A DNA stretch of 64,000 nt from Lolium rigidum. Lineage: Eukaryota > Streptophyta > Magnoliopsida > Poales > Poaceae. Location: NCBI RefSeq assembly GCF_022539505.1, contig NC_061509.1, positions 214,358,254 to 214,422,253 of the forward strand, given 5' to 3'. Below, piece by piece: positions 48,114-59,358 of the stretch. How positions within the stretch are numbered: position 1 is the first letter of the stretch; every line of letters begins with the position of its first letter. The translations under genes and the position numbers were made by a program. The notes under the pieces are model-generated. The model had not been told where the DNA came from. It did not search any database and worked only from the letters and a program-made list of their open reading frames with translations.

Positions 48114-48129
48114 CTAAGCTTGGGGATGC
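48114..48129 (+). promoter_or_regulatory. Polypurine tract of non-autonomous element
   Basis: CTAAGCTTGGGGATGC directly precedes the 3' LTR start TGATACG. It is the expected plus-strand priming position. Confidence 0.65.
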
Positions 48130-49861
48130 TGATACGTCTCCAACGTATCGATAATTTCTTGTGTTCCATGCCACATTATTGATGTTATCTACATGTTTTA
48201 TGCACACTTTATGTCATATTCGTGCATTTTCCGGAACTAACCTATTAACAAGATGCCGAAGTGCCGGTTCTCGTTTTCTCGCTGTTTTTGGTTTCGTAAA
48301 TCCTAGTAACGAAATATTCTCGGAATCGGACGAAATCAACGCCAAAGTTCCTATTTTCATCGGAAGCATCCGGAACACCCGGGAAGGACCGGAGGGGGGC
48401 CACAGGGCCACCAAACCCTAGGCCGGCGCGGCCGGAGGGGGCCGCGCCGCCCTATGGTGTGGCCCCCCGTCAGCCCTCTCCGCGCCGCCTCTTCGCCTAT
48501 ATAAAGCCCCCGGATCGGAAAACCCGATAACAATTGACGAAACCCACGTAAACCTTCCGGAGCCGCCGCCATCGCGAAGCCAAGATCTGGGGGACAGGAT
48601 CTCTGTTCCGGCACCCTGCCGGAGCGGGGAAGTGCCCCCGGAAGGCTTCTCCATCGACACCGCTGCCATCTCCACCGCCATCTTCATCACCGCTGCTGCT
48701 CCCATGAGGAGGGAGTAGTTCTCCATCGAGGCTCGGGGCTGTACCGGTAGCTATGTGGTTCATCTCTCTCCTATGTGTGTCAATACAATAATCTCATGAG
48801 CTGCCTTACATGATTGAGATTCATATGATGATGCTTGTAATCTAGATGTCATTATGCTAGTCAAGTGAGTTTTACCTATGTGATCTCCGGAGACTCCTAG
48901 TCCCACGTGTGTAAAGGTGACGAGTGTGTGCACCGTGTGGGTCTCTTAGGCCATATTTCACAGAATACTTACTCATTGAATGGCATAGTGAGGTGCTTAT
49001 TTATATCTCTTTATGATTGCAGCATGTTGTATCACAATTTATCCATGTGCTACTCTAGTGATTTGTTATTAAAGTAGTTTATTCCTCCTGCATGTGTGCA
49101 AAGGTGACAGTGCGTGCACCGTGTTAGTACTTGGTTTATGCTATGATTATGATCTCTTGTAGATTATGAAGTTAACTATTGCTATGATATATTGATGTGA
49201 TCTATTCCTCCTACATATGCATGAAAGTGACAGTGTGCATGCTATGCTAGTACTTGGTTTAGTCTGTTGATCTATCTTACACTAAAGGTTACTTAAACAT
49301 GAGCATTATTGTGGAGCTTGTTAACTCCGGCATTGAGGGTTCGTGTAATCCTACGCAATGTGTTCATCATCCAACAAAAGTGTAGAGTATGCATTTATCT
49401 ATTCCGTTATGTGATCAATGTTGAGAGTGTCCACTAGTGAAAGTCTATTCCCTAGGCCTTGTTCCTAAATACTGCTTGTTTACTACTATCGCGTTACTAC
49501 TCGCTGCGTTACTACTGCTTGTTTACCGTACTACTCGCGTTACTACTGCTGCAATACCACCACCATCAACTACACGCCAAGCACTTTTCCGGCACCGTTG
49601 CTACTGCTCATACTTATTCATACCACCCGTATTTCACTATCTCTTCGCCGAACTAGTGCACCTATTTGGTGTGTTGGGGACACAAGAGACTTCTTGCTTT
49701 GTGGTTGCAGGGTTGCATGAGAGGGATATCTTTGACCTCTTCCTCCCTGAGTTCGATAAACCTTGGGTATCCACTTAAGGGAAACTTGCTGCTGTTCTAC
49801 AAACCTCTGCACTTGGAGGCCCAACACTGTCTACAGGAAAGGAGGGGGAACGTAGACATCA
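48130..49861 (+). repeat. 3' LTR of non-autonomous element (1732 bp)
   Basis: This is a near-identical copy of 43038-44772 with TATATAAAG at 48498-48506. Differences are concentrated in CTG/CAG versus CCG/CGG/TCG positions. Confidence 0.93.
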
Positions 49862-50015
49862 CTCCTCCATAATGTGATAAGGAATTTATTTTCACAAGAG
49901 GCAAATAAGATCCGACTAGAGATAATTAATGGACATTAGAATTTGAATTTCTCATGATGATTGACATACCACATTTAGACTAGATAATCTTGCAATGTCA
50001 ATGCTAAGTGGCATT
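49862..50015 (+). mobile_element. Continuation of LARD-like internal region
   Basis: The first five bases CTCCT are the right target duplication of the element 43038-49861. The stretch continues the AT-rich sequence that stops at 43037. Confidence 0.55.
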
Positions 50016-50039
50016 TGATGACCCACAAGTATAGGGGGT
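50016..50039 (-). repeat. First bases of an inverted LTR copy
   Basis: TGATGACCCACAAGTATAGG followed by GGG is the exact reverse of the end of the LTR at 50040-51431. It is cut by that LTR after about 24 bp, so one family member inserted near the edge of another in opposite orientation. Confidence 0.65.
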
Positions 50040-51431
50040 TGATACGTCCAAAATGTATCTACTTTCCCGAACACTTTTGCTATTGTTTTGCCTCTAAATT
50101 GTGTACTTTGGATACAACTAACACGGATTAACGCTGTTTTCAGCAGAATTGCCCTGGTGTCTTGTTTTTGTGCAGAAAATCAACTTTCAGGAAAATCCCC
50201 GAAAATAATCGCAATGGGCCTATTTTCGCAGAAGACATACGGAGCCAGAAGACGAGACGGAGGGGGGTCCACGAGGTGCACACACCATAAGGTGGCGCGG
50301 TGGGCCCCTGGGCCGCGCCGCCCTATGGTGGCGCCACCTCGGCCAGCCCCCGACGCTCCCCTCTGGACTACTTAAGGCCCTTGACCTAAAAACGCGAGGG
50401 GGTTCGACGAAATTGCCAGAAGGCATCCAGAACTCCGCCGCCATCGCGAAACTCCGTCTCGGGATCAGAAACTCCGTTCTGGCACCCTGCCGGGACGGGG
50501 AATTGGAGGAGATCATCGCCATCATCACCACCGACGCATCTCCATCGACCATCCATGTTTCCCCCATCCATGTGTGAGTAAATCCCCGCTGTAGGCTGTA
50601 GGGGATGGTAGGGATTGGATGAGATTGTTCATGTAAAAGTCATAAGATTGTTAGGGCATAGTGCCTAGTATCCGTAGTTGGTACTTTTATGATATTGTTG
50701 CAACTTGTTATGGTTAATGCTTGTCACTTGGGCCCGAGTGCCATGGTTTCAGATCTGAACATGTTATTGATTCATGATGATATTCATTGTTTTATGATCT
50801 TAACTGCAAGTTGTATACACATATTGTTGTCCGGAACCCGAGGCCCCAAAGTGACAGAAATTGGGACAACCGGAGGGGAAGGCTGTGATATGAGGATCAC
50901 ATGTGTTCACGGAGTGTTAATGCTTTGCTCCGGTACTCTATTAAAAGGAGTACCTTAATTACCGATAGTTTCCCTAGAGGCCCGACTCGGTAGGACAAAA
51001 GATGTTGTGCAAGTTTCTCATTGCGAGCACGTACGACTATATACGGAACACATGCCTATGGTTGTTTAGTACTTGGATACTTGTTTTATTATTATCCGCA
51101 AATGCCCCGCCTTGATTGTTACATGAGTTCTCTTATCCATGCAGCGCCCGTTCATCCATCCCCGTGCCTACGATATTTTAATCCCGATGTTTACTATAAT
51201 CACTACTCGCTGTCTTTATTACACTGTCGCTTATATTTCACTATCGCTATCGCTATAAAACTGTTGCTATCGATAAACTCTTGCGAGCAAGTTTGTTTCC
51301 ATGTGCAGCTGAATTGACAACTCCGCTGTTAAGGCTTACAAATATTCTTTGGCTCCCCTTGTGTCGAATCAATAAATTGGGTTTTACTTCCCTCGAAGAC
51401 TGTTGCGATCCCCTATACTTGTGGGTCATCA
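50040..51431 (+). repeat. 5' LTR of Athila-like Gypsy element (1392 bp)
   Basis: The LTR begins TGATACGTCCAAAATGTATC and ends CTTGTGGGTCATCA. A primer site follows at 51443 and gag after that. The left flank GGGGT would be the target duplication; its partner is not seen because of the assembly gap. Confidence 0.85.
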
Positions 51432-51442
51432 AGACTATTTTC

Positions 51443-51460
51443 TGGCGCCGTTGCCGGGGA
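51443..51460 (+). promoter_or_regulatory. tRNA-Asp primer binding site
   Basis: TGGCGCCGTTGCCGGGGA is complementary to the 3' end of tRNA-Asp and lies 11 bp after the LTR end. It is an intact site. Confidence 0.85.
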
Positions 51461-51608
51461 GCATAGCTTTATTTGCAAGTTCACCTGAACTGATATTGTT
51501 CGCTGCAAATCCTCCATCATAGGTAAACCTCGCGATGCTAAAGTCGCCATATTACCATCCACTACAAGAACAACTCTGAGTACCTCTGCTGCTCTTGATT
51601 CACCATCT

Positions 51609-53081
51609 GTGATAAGTCAACTTGTTTCACCACCACAAGCTTCACGTGTTGGTACTTCTGTTGATTCTGAAAATTGCTTTGATAATTTTGATGATGCTTC
51701 TACCGTGCTTGATGATAATGGTTCATTAGGTCCTTTTCTAGATGCTACAATTGCTAGGTCTAGACAAATTGAAAATACTGAAATTCCTAATGAAAATACT
51801 GCTACACATGTTAATTCACCCGAGTCTTGTTGAACACTCTAGTGATGATCTTGATGAAGATTATGTGGAACTTGATGATGATTTTATTGATAAATGTAAT
51901 GCTACTACTGGTGCAAGTAACATTAAAAAACTTCTTGCACAACATGCTGTTAGATATAAACTGTCTCCTGATCCTAAATTTGCCACATCTCCTATAAACA
52001 TTAAGGATAAGGATTATGATTTTTCTCTTGTTTTTTCTCATATATCTATTGTTGAGAAAACACCTTTTTGTGGTACTGAAAAAGAAAGTGCTCTAGAGCA
52101 CATGAATGAGCTTTCGACTTTGAGTAGCTTGTTTTATGATGATATCAAGAAGCGTACTTATTTTGTTGCTAAAAATTTTCCTTTCTCATTAAAGGATGAT
52201 GCTAAAACTTGGTATAATAGTTTGCCTCCTAATTACATTGATAGTCCAAATGGTTTGCTTGATGTGTTCTTTCGGAAATATTTTCCTGCTAGTGCTCAAC
52301 ATATTGCTTTGCAGAAAATTTATAGTTTTGACCTGGAAGATGGAGAGAAATTGCCTGAATATTGGGCAAGGTTTTGCTCTCTTATCAGAGCTCGGCCTGG
52401 ACATGATTTGTAAAAGCATGACATACTTGATATATTTTATAGTGGACTAACCATTGAGTCTAGGGCATACCTGGATAGTTGTGCTGGTTGTGTTTTCAGG
52501 AAAAGAACTCCAGACGAAGTTGAAGAATTATTGGCTAGAATAGGCCGAAATCATGATGATTGTACTACACCTGAACCAACCGCAACACCAATATTTAAGA
52601 AGAGGGGTATGATTAAATTAAATGATGAAGATATGAGGGAAGCCAAGAAATCTCTTAAGGAGAAAGGTATTGAATCTGAAGATGTGAAGAATTTACCCCC
52701 CATAGAAGATTTATGTAAGATAACTTCCCCTTCATCCACGATTGAGGTACATTCTCTTCAACGCTTTGATAGAGAAGATATTCCTTACTCAAAACCTCCT
52801 GATCAATGTTTAGATGAATTTGATAATTATGTTGTTAAGCAAGATAATTTTAATATGAGAGTAGAGAATCATTTAATGGAAAATTCTCAAGCTATTAGTA
52901 AATTGCATGATATTATGGAGAGAACCTCCAGTGATGTTAAGATGCTTGTTAAACATTTTCATATGGTTCAAACTCAAATTGATCAACTCACTAAAGTGCA
53001 AAATGACTTGTTAAAAAAAACTTCTAAAGAGAAACATGCTTATGAAGTAACAACTAGAGGTGGTGTTTCTACTCAGGATTC
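51609..53081 (+). pseudogene. Gypsy (Athila-like) gag, broken, cut by gap
   Basis: The frame starts MISQLVSPPQASRV, shifts by one base near 51830 (between NSPESC and LVEHSSDD), has an in-frame TAA at 52411-52413, and is then open to the assembly gap at 53082. Residues around 52180-52400 form a retrotransposon gag domain (FPFSLKDDAKTWYNSLPP, then LDVFFRKYFPA and LPEYWARFCSLI). The downstream part carries LARIGRNHDDC and a Lys/Glu-rich coiled-coil-like segment before the gap. Gag forms the particle in which reverse transcription takes place. Protease and later domains would lie beyond the gap. The two lesions suggest an inactive copy. Confidence 0.85.
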
Positions 53082-53181
53082 NNNNNNNNNNNNNNNNNNN
53101 NNNNNNNNNNNNNNNNNNNNNNNNNNNNNNNNNNNNNNNNNNNNNNNNNNNNNNNNNNNNNNNNNNNNNNNNNNNNNNNNN
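53082..53181. other. Assembly gap, 100 N
   Basis: Exactly 100 N, the conventional placeholder for a gap of unknown size. The left side is plus-strand Gypsy gag and the right side is a minus-strand non-autonomous element, so unlike elements meet and a substantial amount of sequence is probably missing. Confidence 0.98.
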
Positions 53182-53747
53182 AGTGGGAGCAAATTCAACA
53201 AAGTGGCTATCATCACATATAGGAGGCATATTGTAATCATAAAAGAAAATTTTCTCCTCAATGCTTGGGGGACTAAAAAGATCATGCTCATCAGAGCCAG
53301 CTTCCCCAAGCTTAGAATTTTCCATAGCATTAGCAACAATGGTGTTCAAAGCATCCATAGTAATAACATTCCCATTAGCATGCATATAAAGTTCCATGGG
53401 TTTTTTAATTCTCTCTTCAAACACATCATGTCCTAATTCAAGATAAAGTTCATAAAGATCTCTCATATTTTTGTTGTTTTCCATTATGCTTAACTAGTGA
53501 AATAAAAACATGCATGATATTAAGTAAAGTAAAACAAGTAACTAATTTTTTTGTGTTTTTGATATAGCAAACAAGATAGCAAATAAAGTAAAACTAGCAA
53601 CTAAGTTTTTTGTATTTTGATTTAGTGCAGCAAACAAAGTAGTAAATAAAATAAAGCAAGACAAAAACAAAGTAAAGAGATTGAGAAGTGGAAACTCCCC
53701 TTGCAGCGTGTCTTGATCTCCCCGGCAACGGCGCCGTAAAATATGCT
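53182..53747 (-). mobile_element. Internal 5' part of inverted non-autonomous element, with orphan-ORF relative
   Basis: On the minus strand a tRNA-Asp-type primer site (53735-53719) is followed by an ORF from 53484 into the gap. It begins MENNKNMRDLYELYLELG and shares IKKPMELYMHA, MDALNTIV and SKLGEAG with FSPPSIEEKIFF of the ORF at 44935. It confirms this ORF as a family feature. Repeats of TTTGTTTGCT/AGCAAACAA flank it near 53570-53650. Confidence 0.75.
53719..53735 (-). promoter_or_regulatory. tRNA-Asp-type primer binding site (minus strand)
   Basis: TCCCCGGCAACGGCGCC on the plus strand is the reverse of GGCGCCGTTGCCGGGGA. It lies 12 bp inside the LTR at 53748. Confidence 0.8.
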
Positions 53748-55340
53748 TGATGGCGTGTATTTCACACGTTCGTTGGGCAACCCCAAGAGGAAGGTATGAT
53801 GAGCACAGCAGCAAGTTTTCCCTCAGAAAGAAACCAAGGTTTATCGAACCAGGAGGAGCCAAGAAGCACGTTGAAGGTTGATGGCGGCGGGATGTAGTGC
53901 GGCGCAACACCCGAGATTCCGGCGCCAACGTGGAACCCGCACAACACAACCAAACTACTTTGCCCCAACGAAACAGTGAGGTTGTCAATCTCACCGGCTT
54001 GCTGTAACAAAGGATTAACCGTATTGTGTGGAAGATGATTGTTTGCAGAGAAAACAGTAGAAACAAGTATTGCAGTAGATTGTATTTAAGTAAAGAGAAT
54101 TGGACCGGGGTCCACAGTTCACTAGAGGTGTCTCTCCCATAAGACGAACAGCATGTTGGGTGAACAAATTACAGTTGGGCAATTGACAAATAAAGAGAGC
54201 ATGACAATGCACATACATATCATGATGAGTATAGTGAGATTTAATTGGGCATTACGACAAAGTACATAGACCGCCATCCAACCGCATCTATGCCTAAAAA
54301 GTCCACCTTCGAGGTTATCATCCGAACCCCTCCAGTATTAAGTTGCAAACAACGAGACAATTGCATTAAGTATGGTGCGTAATGTAATCAACAACTACAT
54401 CCTTAGACATAGCATCAATGTTTTATCCCTAGTGGCAACAAGCACAACACAACCTTAGAACTTTCGTCACTCGTCCCGGTGTCAATGCGGGCATGAACCC
54501 ACTATCGAGCATAAGTACTCCCTCTTGGAGTTAAAAGCATCTACTTGGCCAGAGCATCTACTAATAACGGAGAGCATGCAAGATCATAAACAACACATGT
54601 ATAACTTTGATAATCAACATAACAAGTATTCTCTATTCATCGGATCCCAACAAACGCAACATATAGAATTACATATAGATGATCTTGATCATGATAGGCA
54701 GCTCACAAGATCCGACAATGATAGCACAATGGGGAGAAGACAACCATCTAGCTACTGCTATGGACCCATAGTCCAGGGGTAGACTACTCACTCATCACAC
54801 CGGAGGCGACCATGGTGGCGTAGAGTCCTCCGGGAGATGAATCCCCTCTCCGGCAGGGTGCCGGAGGCGATCTCCAGGATCCCCCGAGATGGGATCGGCG
54901 GCGACGGCGTCTCGGCAATGTTTTCCGTATCGTGGCTCTCGGTACCGGGGGTTTCGTCACGGAGGCTATTTGTAGGCGGAAGGGCAAGTCAAGAGGCGGC
55001 ACGGGGGCCCACACCACGGGGCCGCGCGGCCAAGGGGGGCCGCGCCGCCCTAGGGTTTGGCTCCCCGTGGCCCCTCTTCGTCTCGTCTTCGGTCTTCCGG
55101 AAGCTTCGTGAGAAAATAGGCCTCCGGGCTTTTATTTCGTCCAATTCCGAGAATATTTCTTTACTAGGATTTCTGAAACCAAAAACAGCAGAAAACAAAG
55201 AATCGGCACTTCGGCATCTTGTTAATAGGTTAGTTCCAGAAAATGCACGAATATGACATAAAGTGTGCATAAAACATGTAGATAACATCAATAATGTGGC
55301 ATGGAACACAAGAAATTATCGATACGTTGGAGACGTATCA
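53748..55340 (-). repeat. LTR of inverted non-autonomous element (1593 bp)
   Basis: On the minus strand it starts TGATACGTCTCCAACG at 55340 and ends CACGCCATCA at 53748. It is the same subfamily as 61527-63143, in opposite orientation. The right flank AACAC (55341-55345) would be the target duplication; the left copy is not in the visible sequence. Confidence 0.85.
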
Positions 55341-56849
55341 AACACGAGTCATATGGATGATATGATCAACATGTAGATGTTCACCATTGAAGCTACATCA
55401 TCTCACGTGATGATCGGTTTTGGTGTAGTGGATTTGGATCGTGTGCCACTTAACAACTATGAGGGATGTTGTATTAAGTGGGAGTTCATTAGTAATAAGA
55501 TTAGAACATGAACTAATTATCATAAACATAGTCTGAGTAGTATTTTGAATTATTTTTTGTAGTATTGGCATCCGTTTTCTACTATGCGCTAGTCTTGTTA
55601 TTGAGATAGAAATACTGTTAAAATCTGATAAGAAACTTTACGGATTGGTACCGTATTGTTAATGAATCAAGAAATGATTAAGTCCTATTGCAAACTTTTA
55701 GTAAACCTCACTTTTTTGATTCAAAGAGCTATGGTTTCAATTAGTACCTAAAGTTATCTTGTCTCCGTCAAACTTGAAGTTCAAATTTGTTTGAAAAGTA
55801 AGGAGCTGAAAATTTAGTTTTCAGAAATAATCAAGATATGAGATATATGAGATATCTAAGACCTTATTGCAAGATGATAGAATATTATATGGTGAGACTA
55901 CATAAACTCATAAGTTTTATGGGAATGTATGAAGGTTGAAGACGCCAGGCGTCACAATCCTCCAACTATTGGGGCACTAACGATATTCGCATATCCATGA
56001 AGTTATCATCCTTAGTATGCACCGTTGCTAAGACTCGTCGTATCGAAGCATCACGTGATGATCGGGTGTGATAGATTCTACGTGTGCATACAACGGGTGC
56101 AAGCCAGATTTGCACATGCGAATACCAAGGTTAAAACTTTATGAGCCTAGCATGTATAGACATGATCTCAGAAAGTCATCATGATACAATGGATAAAATT
56201 ATGAGTGAAATTGTTCATCATATTACAAGGTTACTAATAGTGAAATCCGGAACACTTATCATATGATGATCAACTTCAAAGTAAGAACCTCAAGGTTATT
56301 GGTATTTGACCAACAAACCTAGAAGTTAATGATGTTGAAGTGTTTTCTGAATAATGAGGAAAGCTAAAAGAGAAACTGCAAAAGATATTTTGGCAAAAAG
56401 AAAAGAAAAGACTAGAAAGTCTAGCTCAGGTGTATATAAATGATATACATGTTATGGTTGTATTCCTAGTTAAGTCACACTATGAAATTCTTGGGTATTA
56501 GTACTATATTGGTTGGTATGAAGTGTCATACAAAACAACGCAATACAAGAATACAATGGCCTAAGTGATCGACAAGGAATACGATAGGAATGCACGTCCG
56601 GAACAAAATAAAGTGTTATTATGTTCGTCGTTGGCATTCTATCTAGCCCTTAGAATTTATAATAAAGAACTTAATAATTGTTATTTTGCTCTGGTCAAAT
56701 GAAAACAATGAGTTGTTCAAATTATGACATTACTCCATGTACGATGGATAAGTTATTATAAATCTTAATGGTGAAACACACATACATAACACCGACGCTA
56801 AAATGCCATAAGGCAAATGATTTGAATTCCACTTATTTGTGGAACCGCC

Positions 56850-59335
56850 ATTTAGGTCATGTTAGAAAGGAATGCATGAAGGAACTCCATGCAAATGGAT
56901 TTTTGGAGTCACTTGATTTTTGAATCATTTGGCGCTTGCAAATCTTTTCTAAAAAGAATGACTAAAATACCGTTCATAGGCCAAGAGTTGAACGGGCAAC
57001 TAACTTAGTGGAAACATACATGCTGATGTATGTGGTTCACTGGGCATAGTTGTGTGCGGGAGATTCTTCTACTTCATAAAAACTTCCAACAATGAATTGA
57101 GTATATATATATGGATATATTCAATAAGGAAGAAGTTTGAAACATTTGAATGGATTCAAATAAATTTCAGTATGAAGTGGAAATCATCGTAATAGAAATC
57201 AAATATCTATGATTGGATCATGGTGGAAATATTTGAATTACGAGTTTTAGCGAACATCTAAGAGAGTTATGAAATTGTTCTACAACTTACGTTTCTTGGA
57301 GTATCATAGTGATGATGAAGTATCCAAGAGATATATCCAAACTTTGTTGGATCAATGATGAGATAAAATATTGATGCCATTATATTTTTGTGGATTATGC
57401 TTTAGTGACTACCGCTTTTACACTTGAATAGAGCATCATCATGATCCGTTGAAATGACACCATACAAGTTATGGCATGGGTATAAACCCTAATAGTCAAC
57501 CAAAATCGGATGAATGTCTTTGTTGGTTATCCCAGAGATTTAATTGGGAATTCTTCCCACGAGACAAAGACAAAAGTGTTTGTCAATGTTTCTTATTTCC
57601 GAGAAATTGTTCCGAGTGAAGTATTTGAGTGGGAGGACAATATAATTTGATAAGGTTTATGAACCTGAGCATAATGATCAGAGTAGCGCAGCATCGGAAT
57701 TGGTTTCGGAAGCGGCCACGACGATCATGGCTCTCATGACTACAAAGTGTTTTAGCCATGGAGATCGAAGTACATATTGAACCTTGTAGGTATGGTTTAC
57801 TTTGTGATCAAATAAATGATTTGTGGACAAAGGATTGATTTTGAACAATGATAAACCAACTACAAAACAAAGAAGTTATGATGGGCCACGACTCCGTTAA
57901 AATGGCCATGCGCCATGAAATCCAAGATAGATGAATACTTTATGAAAGTAAATGGATCTATGAAATTGATAGACTTGGATGAAATATCCTTGAAGAAAGC
58001 TTGACTTATCGAAAAATTGTTTACGACAAAGTTCAAAGAGTTGAATACGATAAGATTAGATCTTCCGTAGCAATGCTTATAGTCTATGTGGATTATTCTA
58101 GTAATCACTACATATTTCTTTTATGAGATATGCTAGTAGGATGGCAAAATACACTACTTAACAGAAGTATGTATACAAGATACAACCAAGAGTTTTGCTG
58201 GTCCGTGGAATACTAGATAGGTATACAAGCTTCAATTGGATGAAGTAAGTATCACGGAGTTGGAATCTTCACCAGATGAAATAGTCAAAGAGTTTTTTGA
58301 TTTCATCAGAGACAATGAAGAGGCTTGCATTTGCAAGAAATTAAGTGAGAGCGCTAAGACACATTTATAATACTTTATGTAGGTGACATATAGTTGGTTA
58401 TAAATGATGTAATTATATACTTGATTAAAAAGGTTTCATTGAGAATTACTTCAATGAAAGGATATGGATCGAAACAAATTTAGTGTCAAGATCTATGAAG
58501 ATAGATTGAAACACATAAATAAGTTTAAGTCAAAGTACATATGATGGATATTGAAGTAGTTCAATATAGAAATATTAAGAAAATGTTCTTGTCATGTAAA
58601 GGTTTAACAAGACTTGAGTGTATCTGACACTCAATGAGTAAAAACACATGAGTGATTATAGATCACGAATAATATGTATACAATCAGATATCATGTGCTA
58701 TAAAGTGTTATGAGCATATACCAGAATGATTCATATGATGATCATTGGACGACAGTAAGAATATCCTTGAGTACTTTAGAAAAACTAAGGATATATATAT
58801 ATATTTTTGTATGAAGAAATGACAAACAAATCGCTGTAAGGTGTTACACAGATATTGGTTTTGTCACATATAAAATATAATTTCAATCTCAAATTAGACT
58901 AAGTGTTGTTTAAAAGGTAGCACAATGAGCTAGAAGTTGTCTATGCTAGATTTAGAAGAGTTCTAAATATTGTGACGGATTCTACAAAAGAAGGCGAGTA
59001 TGTCATTATTTTGACAATGACAAAGGATGTTAAGTCAAGAGGTTCTTTGAGAACTTGGTGTAGTTCCGACAGAGTCGAACTTTGAAGCTATATTGTGTGT
59101 GACAATATTAGTGACATATTTCAGACAAGCGGAATTAAGGTTCCACCAGAAGATCAAACATATTTAATGCCAACTCATTTGGAAATGAGTGATGCGTTGA
59201 GACGCAAATGAATTACAAAATACATACGTTTCTGAGCGTGTCAGATCCGATGACTAAAAACCTCTCCCGTGAGCAATACATGATAAAGCACCAGAAGGCC
59301 AAGGTGTTATATCTTTACAATGTAATCTAGATTAT
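56850..59335 (+). pseudogene. Degenerate Copia pol region, second copy
   Basis: Pieces in order are the pre-integrase segment LWNRHLGHVRKECMKEL (about 56838-56890), stop TGA after LESLDF, HADVCGSLGI (about 57020), TPYKLWHGYKP (about 57456-57490), the reverse-transcriptase box YVGD-Ile-stop (58376-58393) and the RNase H tail VSDPMTKNLSREQYMI (about 59239-59290). Stops and frameshifts separate them. The YVGD change and following TAG are identical to those in the copy at 26228-26245. Confidence 0.8.
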
Positions 59336-59349
59336 TGACTCTAGTGCAA

Positions 59350-59358
59350 GTGGGAGAC
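59350..59358 (+). promoter_or_regulatory. Polypurine tract of second Copia copy
   Basis: GTGGGAGAC directly precedes the LTR start TGAAGGAG. The corresponding tract of the first copy is at 25262-25270 on the minus strand. Confidence 0.7.

Larger units (their letters stand above)
43038..49861 (+). mobile_element. Complete non-autonomous Athila-like LTR element, 6.82 kb, TSD CTCCT
   Basis: The LTRs are 43038-44772 and 48130-49861, flanked by CTCCT at 43033-43037 and 49862-49866. A tRNA-Asp-type primer site lies at 44783-44799 and a polypurine tract at 48114-48129. The 3.36-kb interior has one 246-codon ORF and no gag, protease, integrase or reverse transcriptase, so it depends on a helper element. 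The same LTR-start family occurs at 53748-55340 and 61527-63143. Confidence 0.93.
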
